This document shows positions 26,038 through 35,302 of a stretch of 50,600 nt of DNA, one piece after another (the first letter of the stretch is position 1; every line of letters begins with the position of its first letter). This stretch comes from Dokdonella immobilis. Lineage in GTDB: Bacteria > Pseudomonadota > Gammaproteobacteria > Xanthomonadales > Rhodanobacteraceae. A program made the translations under genes and the position numbers. Below the pieces are notes generated by a model. That model was not told the origin of the DNA and searched no databases. It was given only the letters and a program-made list of their open reading frames with translations. The stretch spans positions 1-50,600 of the forward strand of contig NZ_FOVF01000035.1 of the NCBI RefSeq assembly GCF_900115085.1, given 5' to 3'.

Positions 26038-26090
26038 GGAATGGGGATTCGGGTTCGGGGTTCGGGGTTCGAAATTCGGGAATGGGGAGC
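26038..26090. repeat. Short tandem repeat GGTTCGGG/GGATTCGGG
   Basis: Upstream of the dehydrogenase lies a tract built of GGGATTCGGG, GGTTCGGG (twice) and a looser AAATTCGGGAATGGGG. Comparable GGGATTCGGGATTC tracts are scattered between genes in Xanthomonadales. The rest of the 226-bp spacer to ntrX shows nothing recognisable. Confidence 0.55.
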
Positions 26091-26247
26091 GGCGCGGACG
26101 AAGCGGCGTCTTCGTGCGTGCGGATCAGTCATCCGGAACGGGTTTGAAGCCTCATGGCCGGCAATGGTTCCGGATCGACGTTGCAGGATTGCTTCGTGAT
26201 TCAGGCTGTCGCATGCAGGTCGGCGTCCGGACTGGCTTGCCGCGCGC

Positions 26248-27630
26248 CTAGTCGTCGCGCACGGCGGATTTCGGGTCGACGCCGAGATCCTTGAGCTTGC
26301 GGTACAGATGCGTGCGTTCCATGCCGACCATCTTGGCTAGCTTGCCGACGCTGCCGCCGGCTTCGCCGAGCTGGTGCAGCAGATAGGTGCGCTCGAATTC
26401 CTCGCGCGCCTCACGCAGCGGCAGGCTGAAGTCGATGCCGAGCGGTGCGCCATGCAACGGCCGTTCGACCACCGGCGCGGTGCCGAGGGCGAGCTCGACT
26501 TCGTCGATCGAGACCTCGGGTGCGTTGCCGAGAATGAGCAGGCGCTGGACCAGGTTGCGCAGTTCGCGCAGGTTGCCGGGCCACGGATAGTTGCGCAGGC
26601 GGTTCTGCACGGCAACCGGGAACTGGCGGTACGGCAGCTTGTCGCGGTTGGCGAAGAAATCCGCGTAGTAGCGCAGCAGCTCGGGAATGTCCTCGATGCG
26701 CTCGCGCAGACTGGGCACTTGCAGCGGCACCACGTTGAGCTGGTAGTAGAGCTCCTCGCGGAACTTGCCGGCCTGTACGGCGGCGTCGAGGTCTTGCGAG
26801 CTGGCCGCGATCACGCGCAGGTCGATCGGCACCGCATCGGGCGCGCCGCAGCGAATCAGGTGGCGTCGCGCGAATGCGCTCGACAGGCGCAGTTGCAGTT
26901 CCGGATCGAGATCGGCGACCTCGTCGAGGAACAGCGTGCCGCCGTTGGCCTGTTCGATCAGTCCATACTGGATGGCGCCGTTCTGCTCGCTGCCGAACAG
27001 CGCACGCGCAGCGTGGTCGCGGGCGATCGAGCCGGGTGCCACGGTGATGAACGGCCCTTCGCGACGGGCGCTTTTCTCGTGCAGCCAGCGCGCCAGCGCT
27101 TCCTTGTCGGTGCCGCGCTCGCCATGGACGAGGATCCAGGCGTCGTGCGCGGTCAGTTTTTCCATTTGCGCCTTCAGCGCCTGGATGGCCCGGCTGGTCA
27201 CGACCGGATCGAGCGGCATGACGAACTGGTTGCGCAGGCCCTCGTTCTCCCGGCGCAGGCGGCTCGCTTCGAGGGCGCGCTCGACGGTCAGCAGCAGCTT
27301 GGCCAGCGAGATCGGCTTCTCGACGAAATCGTAGGCGCCCAGGCGCGTGGCCTCGATCGCCGTTTCGATCGTGCCGTGGCCGCTCATCATGATCACCGGA
27401 CAGGGCAGGCCGCCGCGCTCGTTCCATTCGCGCAGCAGGCTGATGCCGTCGAGATCGGGCATCCAGATATCGAGCAGGACCACGTCGGGCCGTTCGCCGC
27501 GGCGCGCCTCGCGGGCCGCGGCCGCCGATTCGGCCGTGGTCACGGCGTAGCCCTCGTCTTCGAGGATTTCCTTGACCAGGCCGCGGATATCGGGCTCGTC
27601 GTCGACGACCAGGACTCGGGCGGTGGACAT
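26248..27630 (-). CDS. ntrX: NtrX-type response regulator with degenerate AAA+ domain
   Basis: The ATG at 27630 starts directly at the receiver domain ([17 protein letters not shown]); the longer frame to 27672 adds an unlikely leader. The receiver spans residues 5-120 with phosphoacceptor Asp54 (VLLDIWMPD). The AAA+ domain spans about 140-370 and the Fis-type helix-turn-helix about 425-455 ([21 protein letters not shown]). Walker A reads GERGTDKE (170-177) rather than GESGTGKE. The sigma54-contacting GAFTGA loop is replaced by GAIQYG (218-223). Walker B (GGTLFLDEV, 230-238) and the [10 protein letters not shown] segment (348-357) are kept. NtrX normally pairs with the NtrY kinase in nitrogen, redox or envelope control. 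Here it probably binds DNA without sigma54 activation, which is inference. ntrY lies 5 kb away on the same strand. Confidence 0.88.
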   Translation of the reverse strand: MSTARVLVVDDEPDIRGLVKEILEDEGYAVTTAESAAAAREARRGERPDVVLLDIWMPDLDGISLLREWNERGGLPCPVIMMSGHGTIETAIEATRLGAYDFVEKPISLAKLLLTVERALEASRLRRENEGLRNQFVMPLDPVVTSRAIQALKAQMEKLTAHDAWILVHGERGTDKEALARWLHEKSARREGPFITVAPGSIARDHAARALFGSEQNGAIQYGLIEQANGGTLFLDEVADLDPELQLRLSSAFARRHLIRCGAPDAVPIDLRVIAASSQDLDAAVQAGKFREELYYQLNVVPLQVPSLRERIEDIPELLRYYADFFANRDKLPYRQFPVAVQNRLRNYPWPGNLRELRNLVQRLLILGNAPEVSIDEVELALGTAPVVERPLHGAPLGIDFSLPLREAREEFERTYLLHQLGEAGGSVGKLAKMVGMERTHLYRKLKDLGVDPKSAVRDD

Positions 27631-27792
27631 GCATTGGGCTCGTTGCAAAAAAGAGACAGAAGCATAGCGCACGGCGAGGCGCGCCGGCGCGGTCCCGATG
27701 CAGCGGGTTAGCGCTTTGATCCGGCCGCGGCGGGGACCGTGCTTGGGCGCGATCCCGGGGTGGGTGTCTGGGGAGGATCTGCGATCGCTCGA

Positions 27793-29571
27793 TCAGGGTG
27801 CCGCCGGAAGGGCAGCCGGCGCAGTCGCCTTGTTGGCGGGCGCTGCGGCCTTGCCGGACAAGCGATGGTAGGGCCAATAGTCGGCCGGAAATCGCTCGAC
27901 CGGGGTCGCTGGCGGTGGCGGCGGATGGCCCTGTCTGCGCGCGATCCATTGCGCGACCGGCTCGATGATCAGCCAGGTCGAGCGGAACGGCTGGACCAGT
28001 TCGGCGTAGCCCAGGTCTTCGCTCGTCAGGGTGCTTTCGTAATGGATGATGCGGCCCTGGGGATGCGCGTCGGACCAGGTCTGCAGGGTGTCGTCGCGCA
28101 CGATGTCGAGCGGCCGGGTCAATCGGCCGAGGTACTGGAACTGGTTTTCATAGCCACGGAAATGGGCGACCGGAACATCGGCCGCCTGCAAGGCGGCGAT
28201 GCGCGCCGCGGCCGGCCGCAAATCGAACTGGACCCAGAACGTGTTGGCGAACAGCACATAGGCCAGACAGGCGCCGAGCATGGCGAGCGCACTGATGTGG
28301 CGCAGGGCTGCGGCATCGTTGCGCGGGGTCAGCAGCAGCAACCCGCCCAGGGCGACAGCCGCGACCGCGAACCACGGGCTGGCCAGGGACAGATCGACCA
28401 GCGCACTCGCATCGAACAGGCCCGCGGCCAGCCAGTGCGGCAGGGTCAGCAGGGCGATGGCGACGCCGAACATGCCGAACGCGAGCGGCCAGGGCCCGAC
28501 CAGCCTTCGCGGCCTTTGCCGGTGATGGACGAGGCGCGCGAATCCGGCCGCGAGCAGGATGGCGATACCGCCCAGTTCCGGCAACAGGTAGTAGGTCTGC
28601 TTGCCGCTGACCACGGAGAAACCAAACAGCACCGGCGGCAGCCAGCAGGCGAGCAGGCGCACGCCAGGATGACGACGAAGATCGAGCGCGCGACCGAGCG
28701 CCTGCCAGGCCCGTGGCCACAGCAACCAGGGCAACAGCAGGGCCGGAAGGACCGTGGCGTACCACCACCACGGGCGCGCATGGTCGAAGCTGTCGACCAC
28801 GCGACCGGCGGTCTGCATGAAGAACAGTTCGTTGCGGTAGGCCTCGCCGCCGGCCATGCCAGCGGCGATCGCCCAGCCGAGCAGGACAGCGCAGGCGGCG
28901 ATCACGGCGATGCCTCCGCCGAGATACCAGCGCATGCGCCAGCGTTGGGCCCACGGATGCCAGAGCGGACCGAGCAGGAACGGGAACAGCACATGCAGCA
29001 GCATGACCGGTCCCTTGCTCATCAGGCCGGCGGCAACGGCCAGCGCGAATGCGAAAAACCACGGACGCTGCTCCGGATCGCGCCCGACCAGGGCATTGAG
29101 CGAAGCCAGCACGCACAGGGCCAGCAGCACCTCGTACATGATCTGCAGACCGAACAGGAATGCATAGCTGAACGCCGCGAGCAACCATGGCGTCAGTTGG
29201 GCAACCAGCGGCATGTCCCGAAAAAGCACGCGCGCCAGGCGCCTGGCCAGCAGCAGGACACCGAATCCCAGCCCGACCTCGAGCAGGCGCGGCCAGACGT
29301 CACCGACCCCGCCGGCCGCCCAGCCAAGATGGACCAACCAGAACAGCAGCGGAACCTTGTGGCTGTATGGCTCGCCATTGCTGTAGGGGATGAGAAATTG
29401 ACCACTGTTCCACATTTCCCAGGCGACGCCGAGCGCACGCGTCGAGTAGAGCGGCATGAAGCCGGTCTGGAAGATGGCGATCAGCGCGGTCAGCAGCCAC
29501 AGCGGTGCCCACAGCCCCGAGCGAAGTTGCCACCGCGCCTGGCCGCCGGCATCGGCGAGACCCACCTTCAT
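27793..29571 (-). CDS. ArnT/PMT-like membrane glycosyltransferase (GT39/83-like), 592 aa
   Basis: The ATG at 29571 overlaps the preceding stop (ATGA); the frame upstream belongs to the neighbouring gene. The protein has about 11-12 hydrophobic segments in residues 15-420 and a soluble periplasmic C-terminal domain (420-592), the layout of polyprenyl-phosphate-dependent transferases. The first periplasmic loop reads FMPLYSTRALGVAWEMW, then PYSNGEPYSHKVPLLFWL. The HKVPLLFW segment is typical, but the acidic DE pair normally at the YST position is absent. The substrate is unknown; lipid A or another surface glycolipid is the family expectation. Coupled to the glycerophosphotransferase-like gene and 116 bp from a second ArnT-like gene, which suggests envelope glycan decoration. 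Confidence 0.87.
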   Translation of the reverse strand: MKVGLADAGGQARWQLRSGLWAPLWLLTALIAIFQTGFMPLYSTRALGVAWEMWNSGQFLIPYSNGEPYSHKVPLLFWLVHLGWAAGGVGDVWPRLLEVGLGFGVLLLARRLARVLFRDMPLVAQLTPWLLAAFSYAFLFGLQIMYEVLLALCVLASLNALVGRDPEQRPWFFAFALAVAAGLMSKGPVMLLHVLFPFLLGPLWHPWAQRWRMRWYLGGGIAVIAACAVLLGWAIAAGMAGGEAYRNELFFMQTAGRVVDSFDHARPWWWYATVLPALLLPWLLWPRAWQALGRALDLRRHPGVRLLACWLPPVLFGFSVVSGKQTYYLLPELGGIAILLAAGFARLVHHRQRPRRLVGPWPLAFGMFGVAIALLTLPHWLAAGLFDASALVDLSLASPWFAVAAVALGGLLLLTPRNDAAALRHISALAMLGACLAYVLFANTFWVQFDLRPAAARIAALQAADVPVAHFRGYENQFQYLGRLTRPLDIVRDDTLQTWSDAHPQGRIIHYESTLTSEDLGYAELVQPFRSTWLIIEPVAQWIARRQGHPPPPPATPVERFPADYWPYHRLSGKAAAPANKATAPAALPAAP

Positions 29572-30626
29572 TCCGAAACGGCCTGCTCGACCCAGCGATG
29601 GTAGCGGAGGCGTCCCTTGAGATTGCGCAGGAAATTGCGCGGTTTCGGTGCCAGCTGGCGCGCCCATCGCGCTTCGAATTCCGTGGTGGCGGCGAGCACG
29701 CGTTCGCTCGATCGGCCATCGCGGTAGGGATGGATCTGTTCGGCCCAGGCGCGCACGTCGTCGCGGTATTGCCTGCCCGGCGATTCGGCGATGCGCAGCG
29801 CCGCCTCAAGCTGGTCGGCAGCCGAAACATCGATCATGTGCGGTTTCGGCGCCCGATTGCGGAAGGTGACCACGGGTTTTTCCTGGACGACGAACTCGGA
29901 TACAACCGACGAGGTATCGGAAACCAGAATGTCGGCGGCACGCATCATGTCGACGAGATCGGTGGCCTCCAGGAAGCGCGCGTTGGGGCCGCCCAGGGCG
30001 CGATAGCGGGCGACGATGTCAGGCTCGCATTTGGGGTGCAGGGTCAGCAGCCAGTAGCGCTCGCCGCTGGCGACCTGGCGTGCGATCTCATCGTACAGGC
30101 TGCGCGCGGAACTAAGGCCGTCGGTGAAGGTGGGCGCATACATGCAGACACGTCGACCGTCCGCCGGGCGCAAATCGAGGGTGTCGTGCCCTTGCGCGGA
30201 AAACAGCGGATCGAGTTTTGGCCAGCCGGTTTCGACGACGGCGAAATGCCGGTGTCGCGCAGCCAGCGTCTGGAACGGCCCGGTCGTCGCCGGACCCTGG
30301 GTGCAGTACAGATCGAACAGTCCGCGAATGCGGAAATGGCCGCGTTCGGGTGCACGCTTCTCCACATTGAAGCCGTGGAAAACCTGGACCTTGAGCCCCG
30401 GGAAGAAATACGGCACCCAGTTGCTGGCTGAAAATACCGCGCCTGGAGCGAAGGCATTGACCGCCGCGAGATCGCGCAATGGGCGCTCGCCGGACTTCAG
30501 GTAGGCCAGCAGCGGCGTCGCGACGAACCAGCCGACGTCGCCACCGCGGGCGCGGATCGCCTGCGCCAACGGTCGCAGGATGGGCAGCGCATAGAGTGTT
30601 GTCGCGAAAAGAAGAAAACGCTGCAT
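29568..30626 (-). CDS. CDP-glycerol glycerophosphotransferase family protein (TagF-like)
   Basis: The start is the ATG at 30626 (MQRFLLFATTLYALPILRPL), preceded by a weak CGGA. The 352-residue product has the GT-B-like layout of the Glyphos_transf family: VFHGFNVEK (about residue 86), YAPTFTDGLSSA (about 160), LTLHPKCEPDIVARY, then the diagnostic ADILVSDTSSVVSEFVVQEKP region (about 235-255). Family members transfer glycerol phosphate or related groups in teichoic-acid-like or capsule/LPS modification. In Gram-negatives the substrate is usually unknown. No signal peptide, so it acts in the cytoplasm or at the inner face of the membrane. The stop overlaps the next glycosyltransferase start, so the two are probably cotranslated. 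Confidence 0.87.
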   Translation of the reverse strand: MQRFLLFATTLYALPILRPLAQAIRARGGDVGWFVATPLLAYLKSGERPLRDLAAVNAFAPGAVFSASNWVPYFFPGLKVQVFHGFNVEKRAPERGHFRIRGLFDLYCTQGPATTGPFQTLAARHRHFAVVETGWPKLDPLFSAQGHDTLDLRPADGRRVCMYAPTFTDGLSSARSLYDEIARQVASGERYWLLTLHPKCEPDIVARYRALGGPNARFLEATDLVDMMRAADILVSDTSSVVSEFVVQEKPVVTFRNRAPKPHMIDVSAADQLEAALRIAESPGRQYRDDVRAWAEQIHPYRDGRSSERVLAATTEFEARWARQLAPKPRNFLRNLKGRLRYHRWVEQAVSE

Positions 30627-30742
30627 TCCGATATGCCAGTCCTGCCCCAATCAAAGCCGACCCGGCACGATGCCGGAACGCCTGCGGGATCGGGCCGATC
30701 CTGCGCGTGCGGCAAAGAATAACCGTTGCCTCAATCGTTGAG

Positions 30743-32488
30743 CTATTCCGCGTTGGCGTCGTCCGGCGATTCGGGCTTGCCCGCCGGCACGCGACCGCCC
30801 CGGCATTCCTCGCGTACCGCGTCGCTGCGGAACATCTGCCAGGCACGCCGGTTGGCATGGCCGACCACGACGCTGCGCGCCGGATCGACGCAAGGGGCCA
30901 TGAGGTTGTCGAGGATGAAGATCCAGCGTCGTTGCGGTGCCGCTTCCTGCCAGCGGATCGCGTCGGCCAGTTGCTCGCTCTTCGGCTTCAGAAAGCCGAA
31001 CTCGGTGACCGCGCGGTCGGCCAGCAGCAGGTTCTGCTCCTTCCAGCCAACCAGGCCGATCTCGCCCTCAGGGCCGGCGATCTCGCCCGCCTTGCGCATG
31101 ACCTTGGCCGCCGAATTGGCGTCGTTGAGTATCGGATAGGCCCAGAAACCCCAGAGCAGCCACATGCCGGCCAGGGTGATGCCAAGGCCGAGCGCACTTC
31201 GGCGCACGCGGAAAACCAGCGCGGCCAGCGCGGCCAGCGCGCCAATCGCGATCAGGAAGTTCCATAGCTGGGCGCCGGCATCGCCGAGGCCGCGCGCGAC
31301 CACGAGGTCGTTGGCGCGCGCGATCCAGCCGCAGCGGGCGCCGATGCCCAGGCCGAGGAAGAGGATCGCCAGCAAGGCAGTGAATCCGAACAGGGTCCAG
31401 CGGAATCCGCGACGCTGGACCAGTGCATCGAGGTACGGCGCGGCCATCAGGGCGACCCAGGGCAGCGCTGGCAGGATGTAGACGTCGCGCTTGCCGCTCG
31501 GGATCGAGAAAAACAGGATGATCAGCACGACCCAGGCCAGCGGCAGCAGGAAGCGCGCATCACGCGCGCGGATGCGCTCGAGCCAGCGCGGCACGACGGC
31601 GACCAGGGCGAAAGTCAGCGGCAACCAGGAAAAGACGATGACGCCGAGAAAATACCAGGGCGGCTGGTGGTGGTCCCAGGAATCGGTGTATCGCGCTGCG
31701 GTCTGCCGGAACAGGATGTCTTCCAGATAGGCGCGGTATTCGGGCGAACCGTTGCTGCGCACGGTCAGCACCATCGGCACGATCCACAAAGCGATCGCAA
31801 CGAGCAGCGCGATGGCCCCGGCCAGCCAGCGCCAGACGCCGCCATGGAACTTCGGCAATTCATTCCATTGGCGCCAGCGCGCAAACAGGTAGGGCACGAA
31901 CATGAGCAGGGCGAGCACGCCGACGCCCTTGGTGATGACGCCGAGTCCGGCCGCGAAACAGCCGAGCCAATACGACCGCCAGTCGGGTCCGAGCAGGAAA
32001 TGCCGGAGCAGGCCGTAGTTCGCGAGGGTGATGAAGAAAGTGACCAGCGGATCGATCTGCGCGCGCTTGGACTGATACACGAACTGGATCGTGGCGAGCA
32101 CGGCGATCGCCGCCCACAGACCGGTGCGGTGGTTCCAGAGTCGGCGACCCATGTCGTAGATCAGAAACAGCGTGCCGAGCGCGGCGAGCAGCGAAGGCAG
32201 CAGGAAGGCCACGCGCCAGGCACCGGTCAGGGTGTAGGCGGCCGCCTGCAGGACCATGAACATCGGCGGCTTGTCCGAATACAACTCGCTGCCGCGATGG
32301 GTGATCAGCCACTCGCCGCTCTCGACCATGTGCTTGGCGACCAGGGTGAATCGCGGCTCGTCGGACGGCCACGGATCGCGCAGGCCGATGCCGGCCCCGA
32401 TCACGACCAAGGCGATCAGCAGGAACAGCCAGAGCTGGCGGCGCTCGGCCGGCGTGCGCACGAAGGCGGTCGGATCGGGAAGGCTCAT
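30743..32488 (-). CDS. ArnT-like membrane glycosyltransferase (GT39/83 family), 581 aa
   Basis: The start is the ATG at 32488 (MSLPDPTAFVRTPAERRQLW). An upstream extension of the frame overlaps ntrY and is not coding. The protein carries the catalytic-loop motif PSDEPRFTLVAKHMVESGEW (about residues 42-61) and HRGSELYSDKPPMFMVLQ. About 11-12 membrane segments follow, then a soluble C-terminal domain ending in GGRVPAGKPESPDDANAE. These are features of 4-amino-4-deoxy-L-arabinose transferase and related enzymes, which use undecaprenyl-phosphate sugars at the periplasmic face. No arn sugar-synthesis genes are in the window, so the donor is unknown. It lies between ntrY (124 bp upstream) and the glycerophosphotransferase-like gene. 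Confidence 0.9.
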   Translation of the reverse strand: MSLPDPTAFVRTPAERRQLWLFLLIALVVIGAGIGLRDPWPSDEPRFTLVAKHMVESGEWLITHRGSELYSDKPPMFMVLQAAAYTLTGAWRVAFLLPSLLAALGTLFLIYDMGRRLWNHRTGLWAAIAVLATIQFVYQSKRAQIDPLVTFFITLANYGLLRHFLLGPDWRSYWLGCFAAGLGVITKGVGVLALLMFVPYLFARWRQWNELPKFHGGVWRWLAGAIALLVAIALWIVPMVLTVRSNGSPEYRAYLEDILFRQTAARYTDSWDHHQPPWYFLGVIVFSWLPLTFALVAVVPRWLERIRARDARFLLPLAWVVLIILFFSIPSGKRDVYILPALPWVALMAAPYLDALVQRRGFRWTLFGFTALLAILFLGLGIGARCGWIARANDLVVARGLGDAGAQLWNFLIAIGALAALAALVFRVRRSALGLGITLAGMWLLWGFWAYPILNDANSAAKVMRKAGEIAGPEGEIGLVGWKEQNLLLADRAVTEFGFLKPKSEQLADAIRWQEAAPQRRWIFILDNLMAPCVDPARSVVVGHANRRAWQMFRSDAVREECRGGRVPAGKPESPDDANAE

Positions 32489-32612
32489 TCGGGGATTCCG
32501 GAATCTGCGAGAGCTATGGCAGCCGCAAAGCATAGCCCAGCGCCGGGGCGACGACCGGGATGCGCCGTGCTTCGTGTGGTGGCGAATCCGGGTAGCGCGG
32601 CCACCGCTGGGG

Positions 32613-34772
32613 TCACGGCGACTCCAGCGGCAGGCGCAGGGTGAATTCGGCGCCGCCGCCCTCGCGGGCATTGGCGCGCACGCTGCCGCCATGTTCTTCG
32701 GCGATCTTCTTGACCACGGCGAGGCCGAGGCCGGTACCGCGCGCCTTGCTCGACGTGTACGGCTCGAACCAGCGTTCGCCGAAGGCTTCGGGCAGGCCCG
32801 GGCCATTGTCGGAAACCGTGATGTCGACCCAGGTGCTGTCGCCGCTGCGTACGATCTGGGTCGCCACGACGATCTGCGGCTTGCGTTGGTCGCCGATCGC
32901 TTCGAGCGCGTTCTTGAGCAGGTTGTGCATGGCCTGACGCAGGCGCACGGCGTCGACCTTGACCATCGGGTCGCCCTCGACGAACTGGCGGGTCAGGCTC
33001 AGGCGCTGGTCGTTGGCGTAGAGATCGAGCACTTCGCCGATCAGTGCATGCAGGGCCACCGGCCGCGTCGTCAGCTGCGGCGGTCGGGCGTAGTCGCCGA
33101 AGGCATTGACCATCGACTTGAGCGCCTCGACCTGGCTGATGATGGTGCTGGTGGCACGATCGAGCAGTTCGCTGTCATCGGTCGGCAGGCGCCCGATGAA
33201 GCGCCGGCGCAGGCGTTCGGCGGAGAGCTGGATCGGCGTCAGGGGATTCTTCACCTCGTGGGCGAGGCGCCTCGCGACCTCACCCCAGGCCGCATCGCGC
33301 TGGGCGCTATTGAGCACGGTCAGGTCGTCGAACACGGCCACGAAGCCGCCTTCGCCGGGCAGCGCGGCCCCGCGCAGCATGAGCACGCGGCGCCCGTCGC
33401 CGGCATCGATGACCACTTCCTCGCGCCACTCGCGCAGGCCTTCGCGCATGTGCCGGGCCAACGGATCGACGATGGCAGCCAGTTCGGGACGCTCGCGCCG
33501 GACGTCGGCCAGGGTACGTCCGCCGTAACTGCCGAGCGGAATGCCGAGGATCGCTTCGGCCGCGCGATTGGCCACGCGCAGGACGCCCTGCTGGTCGAAG
33601 CCGAGCACGCCGGCCGAAAGGCGTTCGAGGACCGCGCCGAGCCAGGCGCGCTGGGTCTCGATCTCCTGCGCGCTGCGCCGCGCGCGCGTTCCGGCCAGCT
33701 CGAGTTCGCGGGTCATCTGACTGAAGGCACTCACGAGCTGGCCGAGTTCGTCGTTGCTGCCGACCGGCAGCGGCGTGTCGAAACGGCCGGCACCGACCGC
33801 ACGGGTCGCATGGATCAGGCGGCCGACCGGTGCCAGCAGGCGTCGCGAGACGCCGAACGCGGCGAGCACGGCGAACAGCACCGAGAGCAAGAGGACGAAG
33901 GTCAGGATCAGGCCGAAGGTCAGCTTCAGCGACCCGCGCAGATACTTCAGCCGCTGGAAATCGAAGCTGGCGTTCTCGATGTCGCTGACCAGGGGCTGCA
34001 GCCGCTCGGGTAGCGGAAAGAGGCCCTGCAACAGGCGCCGCTTGCCACCCCCGGTCGCTGCACCGACCGGAACGACGACGCGGATCAGCAGGGTCTCGCC
34101 CAGCGGTTCGGCGGCGGCAAAGCGGTCTTCACCGGCGACCCGCATCAGGGTGCTTGAATCCGGGAACAGCGGTTCGAGGTAGCGCGGGTCGGAACTGGCA
34201 AGGGCCAGCACGCGGCGATCGACGTCGAACACGCTCAGTTGAATCGCGCCAAGCGCATCGATCTCGCGATCGAGCGTGGATTGCAGGCTTGCGTCGAACA
34301 CGCTGACCAGTTCATCGGCCAGTTCGACGCTGCCGGCCTCGTCCTTGCGCAGGTGTTCGTCGATCACGATACGCCCGACGTCGAGGGCGTCATCAAGGGC
34401 GCGCTCGAGGTTGACGTCGAACCAGCTGTCGACGGTGGCATTGATGAAGCGCAGGGCAAATCCGTAGACGACGACCACCGGCGGCACGGCGAGCAGGACC
34501 AGGGTCAGCAAGAGCCGCCTGCTCAGGCGCGCGCCCGGCGCATCGCGGGCGAGATCCCGGCGCAGGCGCCAGAGCCGCTGGCCGATCAGGGCGAGCAGGA
34601 TCACCAGAGCCAGCACCGCCGCGCCGAGAACCCAGCGATAGGCATCGACGAATCCGCCGCTGCCGCCGGCCGCCTGCTCGGCCAGCTTCAGCGATGCGGC
34701 CAGCAAGGCCAGCACCGCCGCCGCCGGCAGCAGACGCCGCCCGAGCAGGGTCAGCCAGCCGTGACGGTCCAC
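32613..34772 (-). CDS. ntrY: NtrY-type sensor histidine kinase, 719 aa
   Basis: The start is a GTG at 34772 inside the end of the DUF4390 gene, with CGGAG 5-9 bp upstream; a longer open frame to 35147 runs through that gene. Two N-terminal hydrophobic segments (about residues 10-60) and further ones near 80-105 and 280-305 flank an extracytoplasmic region. The HAMP domain is at about 305-360 (RRLLAPVGRLIHATRAVGAG), a PAS domain at about 375-490, the HisKA H-box is RRLAHEVKNPLTPIQ (about 500), the N-box NLLKNALEAIG (about 610) and the G-boxes DNGPGLP and GTGLGL (about 650-685). This matches NtrY. The partner ntrX is displaced by three glycosyltransferase-type genes. Confidence 0.92.
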   Translation of the reverse strand: MDRHGWLTLLGRRLLPAAAVLALLAASLKLAEQAAGGSGGFVDAYRWVLGAAVLALVILLALIGQRLWRLRRDLARDAPGARLSRRLLLTLVLLAVPPVVVVYGFALRFINATVDSWFDVNLERALDDALDVGRIVIDEHLRKDEAGSVELADELVSVFDASLQSTLDREIDALGAIQLSVFDVDRRVLALASSDPRYLEPLFPDSSTLMRVAGEDRFAAAEPLGETLLIRVVVPVGAATGGGKRRLLQGLFPLPERLQPLVSDIENASFDFQRLKYLRGSLKLTFGLILTFVLLLSVLFAVLAAFGVSRRLLAPVGRLIHATRAVGAGRFDTPLPVGSNDELGQLVSAFSQMTRELELAGTRARRSAQEIETQRAWLGAVLERLSAGVLGFDQQGVLRVANRAAEAILGIPLGSYGGRTLADVRRERPELAAIVDPLARHMREGLREWREEVVIDAGDGRRVLMLRGAALPGEGGFVAVFDDLTVLNSAQRDAAWGEVARRLAHEVKNPLTPIQLSAERLRRRFIGRLPTDDSELLDRATSTIISQVEALKSMVNAFGDYARPPQLTTRPVALHALIGEVLDLYANDQRLSLTRQFVEGDPMVKVDAVRLRQAMHNLLKNALEAIGDQRKPQIVVATQIVRSGDSTWVDITVSDNGPGLPEAFGERWFEPYTSSKARGTGLGLAVVKKIAEEHGGSVRANAREGGGAEFTLRLPLESP

Positions 34773-35302
34773 GCGTACTCCGGGGCCTCGAGGCGCCAGG
34801 CCGGTTCGAGCATGGCAGGAAGACGCAGGGCGCCCGGCAACGCCGCATGATCGAGTCCGATCTCGAGCCGCAGGCGCGTGCCCGGCGGAAGATCGGCAAA
34901 TCCGCGTGGCAGCGGCAGGCGCAGACTGGCCAGCGCATCGGTCAGATAGGCGGACGCCGGAAAGCTGCGCAGCTCGCCGCTGGCGCTGTCGCGCAGCTGG
35001 TATCGGCGGGTCAGCGGGAAGTAGCGCAATTCGACCTGGCGCCGGTTGCTCAGCGTGCCGCGGCCGCCGTCTGCGGTGAGGCCCATGTTGAGGGTGATCG
35101 GAATGCCGTGTTCCAGTGCATCGCTGATCGGCCCGTTGAAGCGGCAATCGAGATCGACCTCGAGGCGCGGTCCGGTGGCGGCCGCGACCAGGCGCGCGTC
35201 GCGCACCCGCAGCGTGCCGGGTGCCTGTTCGCGCAGCGCATCGCAGCCACCGAGCAGGCCGATTGCAACCGGGACGCTAAGGAGCTTTTTCCACAAGCGC
35301 AT
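34751..35302 (-). CDS. DUF4390 lipoprotein-like protein, 183 aa
   Basis: The ATG at 35302 ([20 protein letters not shown]) lies 26 bp inside the end of rsmB, and the stop lies 22 bp inside the start of ntrY. The N-terminus is a lipoprotein-like signal with a LGGC lipobox (Cys20). The rest is beta-rich (RVRDARLVAAATGPRLEVDLD, VELRYFPLTRRYQLRDSASG, LRLEIGLDHAALPGALRLPA), as in the DUF4390 family that sits between rsmB and ntrY in many beta- and gammaproteobacteria. The conserved linkage to NtrY suggests an envelope input for the kinase, but no function has been shown that I know of. Confidence 0.88.
   Translation of the reverse strand: MRLWKKLLSVPVAIGLLGGCDALREQAPGTLRVRDARLVAAATGPRLEVDLDCRFNGPISDALEHGIPITLNMGLTADGGRGTLSNRRQVELRYFPLTRRYQLRDSASGELRSFPASAYLTDALASLRLPLPRGFADLPPGTRLRLEIGLDHAALPGALRLPAMLEPAWRLEAPEYAWTVTAG

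Noticed and set aside
27739-29604. 621-aa plus-strand open frame rich in Arg, Gln and Asp
   Set aside because: It lies opposite a membrane glycosyltransferase. Its composition (many GQ, QQ, RD) is the reverse complement of Leu/Ala-rich membrane helices.
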